Shown: positions 1-5,225 of the stretch, piece after piece
Position numbering within the stretch: position 1 is the first letter of the stretch
Layout: each line of letters opens with the position of its first letter
NCBI GenBank assembly: GCA_026394635.1
Contig: JAPKXV010000290.1
Coordinates: forward strand, 1-5,225
Length of the DNA stretch: 5,225 nt
Reading direction: 5' to 3'
Source: Methanoregula sp.
GTDB lineage: Archaea; Halobacteriota; Methanomicrobia; Methanomicrobiales; Methanospirillaceae
Made by a program: the position numbers and the translations under genes
Notes under the pieces: model-generated
Told to the model about the DNA's origin: nothing
Seen by the model: only the letters and a program-made list of their open reading frames with translations
Databases searched by the model: none

Positions 1-2789
1 ACCTCGTAGCTGCCCGAGGCATCCGTGAGGGTTACCGTCCTGCCTGCCTCGATCTCTGTTTTGAGACCTGTGCCATCTGCCGCTTCGATCAGCGCCTTGA
101 CCTTGGGGGAGTTCTTGCCAAAGCCGGGCCCGAGTGCCTTCATCACCGGCGCTGCCTGCCAGCGGATCCGGTCCCACATGCCCGTGACAACGGTGACCTT
201 CCGTGCGTTGGCCCGGTCCATGCAGACCGGGTTCAGGCGGTTGACTGCAGCTGCCACCTGTTCCGAACTTGTTACCACGACCACTTCTGCCACCGGCCAG
301 CGGAGCTTGCGTTTTCCCGCCTGCCGGGCGTTCTGCACTGCATCATCGAACGAGCGGACGGCTTCCATCGCCGCCTCAAGTTCCGCGTCAACGAGGCTTG
401 TATCGCCGGCAAACCAGTCAAGCATGTGCACGCTCGCAGGGTCCTGTGGGCACCTGAGGTTTTTGTAGATCTCTTCAGAAAGGTGCGGGGCAAACGGTGC
501 AAGGAGCCCCATGAGCCGGCGCATGACATAGTAGATCGTCTCGTAGGCAAAGACCTTGCTCTCCGATTCGCCTTCGAGCCACATGCTGGGGCGGACGAGC
601 TGGACGTACCAGCGCGACAGGTCTTCAAGGATAAAGACCGTAAGCGCCCGGGTCGCCCGGTGAAGCTGGCACCCTTTCATCTCGGATTCGACCTGCACGG
701 CAAGGGAGTTTACCCGCGAGATGATCCACCGGTCTTCGTCGGGCATTTTCCCGATATGGGTTTTGATGAACGCATCGTCCCACACGCCGGCTTTGGCCTT
801 TGGCTCAAATGCATCAAGGATCATGTACGGGAGCGGGAACCGGTACACGTTCCAGAGGATGTTTGCGGCACGGTTGATGGTCGAGACGCCCTCCCAGTTG
901 AACTTGAGGTCATCCCACGGCGCCGATGATGAGAGCACGTAGAGCCGGAGCACGTCCACCCCGACCTTTGCGATGACCTCTTCGGGCGTCACCACGTTCC
1001 CGAGGCTCTTGGACATCTTCTTGCCCTCGGCATCCAGCGCAAACCCGTGCATGAGCACGCTCTTGTACGGTGCTTTACCGAACGCGACCGTGCTGGCGCC
1101 GAGCTGCGAGTAGAACCAGCCCCGTGTCTGGTCCTGACCCTCGGTGATGAACTCTGCCGGCCAGAGCTTTTCGAACTGCTCCCTATTCCCCGGGTACCCG
1201 AGGGTGGCCCACGAAGCGACCGCGGAATCGAACCAGACATCGAAGATGTCCTCGACACGCTTCATGGTCCCCCCGCAGGTGCACGGCACGGTCACGCTGT
1301 CCACGTACGGCCGGTGCGGGTCTTTGAGGGGTGTGCCGCTCGCCTCTTCGAGTTCGCGGATCGTGCCCATGACCCGGTACCTGTCGCATTTCCCGCATAC
1401 CCAGACGGGTATCGGGATGCCCCAGTACCGCTGCCGGGAGATGCACCAGTCCCGGGCTTCCTTGATCCAGTCGTAGAACCGTGCGCTGCCCGCCCAATCA
1501 GGGTACCACGTGACCTTCGCGACTTCGGCAAGCATCTTGTCGCGCATATCCGCAGCCTTGATGAACCACTGGGAGGTCGCCCGGAAGATGATCGGGGTCT
1601 TGCACCGCCAGCAGTGCCCGTACCGGTGGACGACGGACGCCTTTGCCATCAGCCGGTCCCCGAGTGCCGCGAGCACATATGCATCCGCGTCCTTGACAAA
1701 TTTCCCGGCAAACCTGCCCGCCTCGTCCGTGAAACGGCCTGCACCGTCTACCGGGCAGACAATGGCGAGACCTTCCTTTGTGCCCAGCACAAAGTCGTCC
1801 CACCCGTGCCCGGGGGCGATATGCACCATGCCGGTGTTCTCCATGGCAACAAAGTCTGCGGCCACGACCCGGTGCTGGATCTCCTTCTGGAGAGGCACGA
1901 AATCCGCAAGCGGGGACTCATACTCCTGCCCGATGAGTGCAGTGCCCGGCTGTGTGTCAATCACGCTGTAATCCTTGTACCGTGCTTTTTTGAGCACGCT
2001 CTCCACGAGGTCGTCAGCGATCCAGAGGATCTCCTCGTTGCCGTCCTTGACAGCCTTTACTTTAGCGTAGATGAAGTCCTTTGCAACCGCTACCGCGACG
2101 TTTGCCGGGAGCGTCCACGGTGTCGTCGTCCAGATGACGAGGCACTCGTTTGCTTTTCCGGCGAGGGGGAACTTGACAAAGATCGAGGGGTCGGTCTCGT
2201 CCCAGTACTCCACTTCGGCGTCCGCGATCGCCGTCTCGCACCGGGGGCACCAGTTCACGACCCGGTGCCCGCGTTCGAGCATCCCTTTTGCATCGGCACG
2301 GGCAAGCGTCCACCATGCCGCCTCGATATATTCGGGCTTTACGGTCTGGTAGGCATTTTCAAAGTCGAGCCATACGCCAAGGTTCTCGAACTGTGCGTCC
2401 ATGAGCAGCTTGTTCTTGACCGCGAACTCCCGGCATTTCTCGATGAACGGCTGGATGCCGAACGTCTCGATATCCTTTTTTGATTTGAAGCCCAGCGCCT
2501 GCTCCACCTTGACTTCGATGGGCAGCCCGTGCATGTCATAGCCCGCACGGTCGATTACGTCGCGCCCGTTCATCCGGTAGTAGCGGAGGACGCTGTCTTT
2601 TATGATCTTGTTCCATGCAGTGCCGAGGTGGATTTGACCGGTGGTATAGGGTGGGCCATCGACAAAGAAGAAGGGCCTGCCGTGCCGGTGCAGGTCTTTT
2701 ACTTTTTTGTAGGTATCCTGGGTGCGCCAGTATTCCCGCACTTCCTGTTCGATGTTTTTTAAGTCAAAGTTCGCTGCGACTTCCTTCAC
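1..2789 (-). CDS. ileS: Isoleucyl-tRNA synthetase, archaeal type (3' end beyond window)
   Basis: Charges tRNA-Ile with isoleucine in the cytoplasm using ATP, and hydrolyses mischarged Val-tRNA. I translated the minus strand and found 929 uninterrupted codons up to the left edge. Class Ia motifs: PYTTGQIHLGT with the HIGH-type HLGT at residues 54-57, GYDMHGLPIE at 83-92, and KMSKS at 591-595. The CP1 editing domain shows WTTTPWTLPANVAV at 220-233 and GHGWDDF at 327-333, keeping the Asp expected for deacylation. Two cysteine clusters look like zinc sites: C181/C184 with C393/C396, and C465/C468 with C503/C505. The anticodon-binding region contains PFAPHLSEEIY near 765-775. The family is usually about 1,050 residues, so roughly 120-130 C-terminal residues are missing. 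Start: an in-frame TGA at 2807-2805 leaves only GTG at 2801 or 2789. I chose 2789 because GAGGGG lies just upstream and the product then begins MKEVAANFD. It is divergent from the gene at 2914. Identification is near certain; the start is probable. Confidence 0.97.
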   Translation of the reverse strand, partial: MKEVAANFDLKNIEQEVREYWRTQDTYKKVKDLHRHGRPFFFVDGPPYTTGQIHLGTAWNKIIKDSVLRYYRMNGRDVIDRAGYDMHGLPIEVKVEQALGFKSKKDIETFGIQPFIEKCREFAVKNKLLMDAQFENLGVWLDFENAYQTVKPEYIEAAWWTLARADAKGMLERGHRVVNWCPRCETAIADAEVEYWDETDPSIFVKFPLAGKANECLVIWTTTPWTLPANVAVAVAKDFIYAKVKAVKDGNEEILWIADDLVESVLKKARYKDYSVIDTQPGTALIGQEYESPLADFVPLQKEIQHRVVAADFVAMENTGMVHIAPGHGWDDFVLGTKEGLAIVCPVDGAGRFTDEAGRFAGKFVKDADAYVLAALGDRLMAKASVVHRYGHCWRCKTPIIFRATSQWFIKAADMRDKMLAEVAKVTWYPDWAGSARFYDWIKEARDWCISRQRYWGIPIPVWVCGKCDRYRVMGTIRELEEASGTPLKDPHRPYVDSVTVPCTCGGTMKRVEDIFDVWFDSAVASWATLGYPGNREQFEKLWPAEFITEGQDQTRGWFYSQLGASTVAFGKAPYKSVLMHGFALDAEGKKMSKSLGNVVTPEEVIAKVGVDVLRLYVLSSSAPWDDLKFNWEGVSTINRAANILWNVYRFPLPYMILDAFEPKAKAGVWDDAFIKTHIGKMPDEDRWIISRVNSLAVQVESEMKGCQLHRATRALTVFILEDLSRWYVQLVRPSMWLEGESESKVFAYETIYYVMRRLMGLLAPFAPHLSEEIYKNLRCPQDPASVHMLDWFAGDTSLVDAELEAAMEAVRSFDDAVQNARQAGKRKLRWPVAEVVVVTSSEQVAAAVNRLNPVCMDRANARKVTVVTGMWDRIRWQAAPVMKALGPGFGKNSPKVKALIEAADGTGLKTEIEAGRTVTLTDASGSYE

Positions 2790-2793
2790 GTTG

Positions 2794-2799
2794 CCCCTC
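2794..2799 (-). promoter_or_regulatory. Ribosome binding site of ileS
   Basis: GAGGGG on the minus strand is a Shine-Dalgarno-like purine run ending 4 bases before the GTG at 2789. It favours that start over the in-frame GTG at 2801, whose codon overlaps this motif and has no purine run of its own upstream. The spacing is slightly short, so the choice is probable rather than certain. Confidence 0.5.
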
Positions 2800-2829
2800 A
2801 CAAATCACGGACGTGCATGCCCATGCGTG

Positions 2830-2837
2830 TTTTAAAA
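2830..2837 (-). promoter_or_regulatory. Candidate TATA box for ileS
   Basis: TTTTAAAA, the same on both strands, lies in the AT-rich part of the divergent spacer. Placing an archaeal TATA centre about 26 bases upstream of transcription puts the ileS start site near 2808, giving a leader of about 20 bases that includes the GAGGGG site. No clear purine-rich BRE precedes it (the upstream bases on the minus strand are CACCAACA). This is a positional argument only. An alternative AT-rich stretch lies at 2850-2868. Confidence 0.35.
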
Positions 2838-2886
2838 TGTTGGTGTCATTAGAAAAAGTAATTATCGTGAATGGATCGGGCAGTTC

Positions 2887-2894
2887 TTTATGCA
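2887..2894 (+). promoter_or_regulatory. Candidate TATA box for the 2914 gene, leaderless arrangement
   Basis: TTTATGCA resembles the archaeal TTTATATA box. Its centre is about 24 bases upstream of the ATG at 2914, so transcription would begin at or within a few bases of the start codon. No Shine-Dalgarno sequence is seen between the box and the ATG, which fits leaderless translation, common in archaea. An alternative promoter with a BRE-like run AGAAAAAG followed by TAATTAT at 2851-2864 would give a leader of about 25 bases, but still no ribosome binding site. Confidence 0.35.
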
Positions 2895-2913
2895 TCCCGT
2901 TTGATGCACTAGT

Positions 2914-3360
2914 ATGCAGATCGCAGTGATCGGCGCCGCTGACTGCACGCCGGAGGAGTACGCCGCGGCGCAGGAGGTGGGCCGTCTTGTTGCCACAAAC
3001 CACGGGACCATCATCTGCGGCGGGATGGGCGGTGTGATGGAGGCGGCGTGCAAAGGGGCAAAGGAGCAGGGCGGGACAACGGTAGGTATCCTCCCTGACA
3101 TGGGAGATGGCAACACCCACCTCGATATCCGCATACGAACCGGGATGGGGTACTCGCGCAACGTGGTGCTGGTGCAGTCCGCCGATGCGGTGATCGCTGT
3201 CGGTGGGAAGTACGGGACGCTCTCCGAGATCGCGGTTGCACTGAAATTAAAAAAACCGGTTTTCGGCTGCAACACATGGGACATTGACGGGGTAGTCAGA
3301 TGTGCGACCCCTTCTGATGCAGTTGTCAGGGCAATTCGCGCCGGACACCCGTCTCCGTAG
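2914..3360 (+). CDS. TIGR00725 family SLOG/LOG-like Rossmann protein
   Basis: A 148-residue cytosolic protein with no signal peptide or membrane segment. It begins MQIAVIGAADCTPEE, a Rossmann first strand and turn, followed by GGMGGVMEAACKGAKEQGG at 36-54, VGILP at 57-61, GMGYSRN at 77-83 and VGGKYGTLSE at 96-105. This order of glycine motifs matches TIGR00725, a group related to the cytokinin-activating LOG phosphoribohydrolases and to DprA. The LOG signature PGGxGTxxE is not exact: the Pro is replaced by Val, and there is one extra residue between GG and GT, as is usual in TIGR00725, so LOG enzyme activity should not be assumed. Molybdenum-cofactor carrier proteins of algae and cyanobacteria belong to the same broad fold family, and the neighbours here are moeA-type genes. 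The role remains unproven. The length is normal for the family. The 3' end overlaps the convergent moeA fusion by 35 bp. The ATG at 2914 is the natural start, directly before the first beta strand. Confidence 0.88.
   Translation: MQIAVIGAADCTPEEYAAAQEVGRLVATNHGTIICGGMGGVMEAACKGAKEQGGTTVGILPDMGDGNTHLDIRIRTGMGYSRNVVLVQSADAVIAVGGKYGTLSEIAVALKLKKPVFGCNTWDIDGVVRCATPSDAVVRAIRAGHPSP
3249..3263 (-). terminator. Candidate oligo-T terminator of the moeA operon
   Basis: The plus strand has seven A residues at 3249-3255, which read as T7 on the minus strand followed by AATTT. They sit beside a perfect 12-bp palindrome AAAACCGGTTTT at 3252-3263. The site is about 65-75 bases past the stop of the moeA fusion, in its direction of transcription. 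Archaeal RNA polymerase commonly stops at oligo-T tracts. The tract also encodes the KLKKPV segment of the convergent gene, so it may be coincidental lysine codons. Confidence 0.35.
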
Positions 3361-5179
3361 TATCGTAACCCCCCAGCCGGCCAAGGATCTCCTTGAAGGC
3401 AGGTGATGCAATCGCAGCGCAGAGAGCCGCCACCCGCGGGTCGTCCATGTGGGACTTCCGGATCGCAAGCTCGTACCGCTCCTGTGCCACGGGGACAAAG
3501 GAGAGCCCGAGCGCTTTTGCTGCGGAATAAACGCACATCCCCGCGTCCGCCTCACCTGATTTTACTGCAAGTGCGACGGCGATGTGGGTTGTTGTCTCGC
3601 GCTCGTATCCCCGGATAGATGACAGGTCAATACCGGCTTTTTTGAGTTCAAAGTCCAGCAGCATCCGGGTGCCCGAACCACCCTGACGGTTGATGAAGGT
3701 GTGGCCGGGAAGTTCGTTGAATGCGATACCATCCCGCGAGACGATCCCCTGCTGCCGTCCCGCGACACAGAGCAGGACAAGTTCCTCGCCCGGCAGGTAT
3801 CGCTTCAGGTACTCCGTGTTGTAGCTCCCGTCGGGTGCGAGCAGGTGCATGGGAGCCGCATGGCACTGGTCTTTTTTTAACGCGAAGATGCCCCCCATGC
3901 TGCCGGCATGCGTGGAGTGGAGGTCGATTCCCGCAGTACGCAGCAGGTCAGCGAGATGATCGATGACCGGGTCGTGGCTCCCGGTAACAAGGAGTGCCTG
4001 CTTTGCCTCGCCTCTTTCCACCATGAGCCGGGCCGGAACAGATTCGCCCTCCTCCCACCCCTCGACATCTGCCGGTACTTTGAGGTATGCGTTTGCCCGT
4101 ACTGCACTCATCTGAACGCCGGCGCCGCGGGACTGCGGTGAGACCACCCAGCGGTTGCCGACCCTGCCGAGCGCTGCAAGGACGAACTCATCGGAGCCGA
4201 TATCCTTGTGGATGGTGGATGTGATCTGCGCCTCAACCGTGTCGGGTTCCGGCACAAAAAGCCCGTATTGCGCAAGAAGCGGTAGCGCAATTTCCCGTAT
4301 AACCGTGAGTGCCGAGAGCGGGTAGCCCGGCATCCCGATCACCGGTTTGCCGTTGATCCTGCCGATGATCGCCGGCTTTCCGGGCTTGATTGCGATCCCG
4401 TGCACGAGTACCTCGCCGAGACCCGCAACCACTTCCGCCGTGTAGTCCCGTGTACCTGCGGAAGAGCCTGCCGAGATGATCACGATATCGTTTTCTGTGA
4501 CTGCTTTTTTTACTGCATCACGGATGAGTGAGGGGTCATCCTTCACCATGGGGTAGCGTACGCAGGTCGCACCCGGATCCGAGAGCATTGCGGCTGCCAT
4601 TCCCGTGTTGCTCTCTACCACTTGTCCCGGCGCCGGGGGGGATCCGTGGACGACCAGCTCGCTCCCTGTTGGGATGAGCCCGATTTTTACCGAAATAACA
4701 TCCAGTTCTGTTATCCCGTACGCTGCAAGTGCCCCGAGCTCGTGCGGGCGGATCCGGTGCCGGGAGGGAAGGACCATCTCCGATTCCGCAATATCCTCTC
4801 CCGCGGGCCGGACGTGCTGCCACGGTGCAGCCGACTTCCGGATGGTGAACCGGTTGCCATCGACCCACACGTCTTCGATCATGATCACCGCATCGAATTC
4901 AGCCGGCACGACATTGCCGGTGTTCACCCGCATCGCACGCGGGAGGGTAACCGGGTGCTGCTCGGCTGCTCCTTTTGTTTCGGGGCTTACCACGGCAATC
5001 CCGTCCATTGCCGCGAGATGGATCTCGGGAACGGAGTACCGTGCAAATATCGGGGCAGCGGTGATCCGGCCGGCAGACCTTTCCAGAGGCACACGCTCCG
5101 TTGAAGGTGTGCAGGCAAATTCACGCGTGAGTAGCGTGTGCACATCGTCAAGAGAGGTCACCTTCAGGTACCGCTTCAC
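3326..5179 (-). CDS. moeA: MoeA-PBP fusion: molybdopterin molybdenum/tungsten insertase with binding-protein-like domain
   Basis: Probably inserts molybdate or tungstate into adenylylated molybdopterin, the last step of cofactor synthesis, in the cytosol. It has 617 residues from GTG at 5179. The MoeA part (about 1-390) shows MDG at 58-60 (Asp59 aligns with the essential Asp59 of E. coli MoeA), NTGNVVP at 86-92, VRPAGEDI at 123-130, IPTGSEL at 169-175, SAGSSAGTRDYT at 236-247, AIKPGKP at 263-269 and GMPGYPLSA at 282-290, then the beta-rich C-terminal domain ending near 390. Residues about 395-600 form a PBP-like domain (PF12727/COG1910 type): VTGSHDPVIDHLADLL at 398-413, HAGSMGG at 424-430, NRQGGSGTRMLL at 497-508, AVKSGEADAGM at 538-548, then LGLSFVPVAQERYEL at 557-571. 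There is no signal peptide, so this domain works inside the cell. Total length resembles archaeal fusions such as the roughly 620-residue MJ0886 of Methanocaldococcus. The start is set by the GTGA overlap with the upstream gene and by a well-spaced GGAGGT; the product begins MKRYLKVTSLDDV. GTG at 5188 is in frame but lies within the ribosome binding site. What the C-terminal domain binds is not visible from sequence. Confidence 0.93.
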   Translation of the reverse strand: MKRYLKVTSLDDVHTLLTREFACTPSTERVPLERSAGRITAAPIFARYSVPEIHLAAMDGIAVVSPETKGAAEQHPVTLPRAMRVNTGNVVPAEFDAVIMIEDVWVDGNRFTIRKSAAPWQHVRPAGEDIAESEMVLPSRHRIRPHELGALAAYGITELDVISVKIGLIPTGSELVVHGSPPAPGQVVESNTGMAAAMLSDPGATCVRYPMVKDDPSLIRDAVKKAVTENDIVIISAGSSAGTRDYTAEVVAGLGEVLVHGIAIKPGKPAIIGRINGKPVIGMPGYPLSALTVIREIALPLLAQYGLFVPEPDTVEAQITSTIHKDIGSDEFVLAALGRVGNRWVVSPQSRGAGVQMSAVRANAYLKVPADVEGWEEGESVPARLMVERGEAKQALLVTGSHDPVIDHLADLLRTAGIDLHSTHAGSMGGIFALKKDQCHAAPMHLLAPDGSYNTEYLKRYLPGEELVLLCVAGRQQGIVSRDGIAFNELPGHTFINRQGGSGTRMLLDFELKKAGIDLSSIRGYERETTTHIAVALAVKSGEADAGMCVYSAAKALGLSFVPVAQERYELAIRKSHMDDPRVAALCAAIASPAFKEILGRLGGYDTTETGVRRELP

Positions 5180-5225
5180 CACAGCCACACCTCCACCGGT
5201 TCCCCCGCTTCGAGCCCCTCGCTCT
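5176..5225 (-). CDS. moeA: C-terminal end of an upstream MoeA paralogue (partial)
   Basis: The last 15 codons and TGA of a gene that begins beyond the right edge read SEGLEAGEPVEVWLW. This aligns with the end of the MoeA C-terminal domain inside the neighbouring fusion (VEGWEEGESVPARLMV, residues 372-387), sharing the pattern EGxExGExV. Unlike the fusion, the protein stops there, so it would be a plain MoeA of standard architecture. Its TGA at 5178-5176 overlaps the GTG of the fusion as GTGA, implying one mRNA and coupled translation. Archaea often carry two moeA genes, proposed to divide molybdenum and tungsten between them. With only 15 residues visible, the family call rests on this short match and on context. 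Confidence 0.7.
   Translation of the reverse strand, partial: SEGLEAGEPVEVWLW
5189..5194 (-). promoter_or_regulatory. Ribosome binding site of the moeA-PBP gene
   Basis: GGAGGT on the minus strand lies within the last codons of the upstream moeA and ends 9 bases before the GTG at 5179. This spacing decides the start: the longer reading frame from GTG at 5188 would begin immediately at the motif, which is too close to use it. Confidence 0.7.

Larger units (their letters stand above)
2815..2918. repeat. Cluster of ATGC-containing words in the divergent spacer
   Basis: The plus strand shows ATGC at 2817, 2823, 2890, 2904 and 2914, several as part of ATGCA, and a 5-bp inverted repeat GCATG-CC-CATGC at 2815-2826. 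The last three copies flank the predicted start of the 2914 gene, and the inverted repeat falls between the candidate ileS TATA box and its predicted start site. Such spacing could suit a DNA-binding protein acting on both promoters, but the words are short, and the copy at 2914 is simply the start codon and second codon of the gene. Confidence 0.2.

Noticed and set aside
426..929. 167-codon open frame on the plus strand
   Set aside because: Antisense to the anticodon-binding part of ileS, with no ribosome binding site or recognisable protein motifs.
1047..2483. 478-codon open frame on the plus strand
   Set aside because: It lies wholly antisense to ileS, whose catalytic, editing and zinc motifs read cleanly on the minus strand. 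The plus-strand translation is rich in Pro, Arg and Val with no recognisable motif, typical of a shadow frame in GC-rich DNA.
2914..3360. Annotation as a cytokinin-type LOG phosphoribohydrolase or lysine decarboxylase
   Set aside because: The key motif reads VGGKYGTLSE rather than PGGxGTxxE, with an extra residue and no Pro, fitting TIGR00725 rather than the LOG enzymes; the 'lysine decarboxylase' label for this superfamily is a historical misannotation.
2862..3536. 224-codon open frame on the minus strand spanning the SLOG gene, its promoter and the end of moeA
   Set aside because: It overlaps two well-supported genes and an intergenic promoter region, and its translation looks like low-information shadow sequence.
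3638..3643. Plus-strand T runs inside moeA (also 3872-3878 and 4505-4511) as terminators for the SLOG gene
   Set aside because: They coincide with Lys-Lys codons of the moeA fusion and lie about 280 bases or more from the SLOG stop, so there is no positive reason to call them terminators, though an archaeal polymerase might stop there.
5177..5188. Longer start for the moeA fusion at GTG 5188
   Set aside because: The GTG overlaps the end of the GGAGGTG ribosome binding sequence, and the extra residues precede the family-like beginning MKRYLKVTSL; GTG at 5179 has correct spacing and a GTGA overlap.

Overview
The window looks like chromosomal DNA from a methanogenic archaeon, most likely a GC-rich member of the Methanomicrobiales. 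This assignment is inferred from protein character: an archaeal-type isoleucyl-tRNA synthetase with two cysteine clusters, a MoeA fused to a periplasmic-binding-protein-like domain, GTG starts, and TATA-like boxes without bacterial -35/-10 elements. The order is a guess from sequence feel; the archaeal assignment is much firmer.

Layout. Bases 1-2789 (minus strand) hold most of ileS, whose C-terminal end runs off the left edge. Bases 2790-2913 are a 124-bp divergent intergenic region with a TATA-like box facing each way and a concentration of ATGC words. Bases 2914-3360 (plus strand) encode a small Rossmann-type protein of the TIGR00725 / SLOG (LOG-like) group. Bases 3326-5179 (minus strand) encode a 617-residue MoeA-PBP fusion, whose 3' end overlaps the 3' end of the small gene by 35 bp. 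Bases 5176-5225 (minus strand) hold the last codons of a second gene, very likely another MoeA, translationally coupled to the fusion through a GTGA stop/start overlap. Essentially all of the window outside 2790-2913 is coding.

How the genes work together. IleS is housekeeping and probably unrelated to its neighbours. The two moeA-type genes form an operon for the last step of molybdenum or tungsten cofactor synthesis, which a methanogen needs for formylmethanofuran dehydrogenase and formate dehydrogenase. The most interesting idea is that the small SLOG-fold protein, convergent with and overlapping the MoeA fusion, could belong to the same cofactor economy, because molybdenum-cofactor carrier proteins in algae and cyanobacteria come from the same broad fold family. 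That link is inference, not shown by the sequence. No RNA genes, mobile elements, CRISPR arrays or long repeats were seen.
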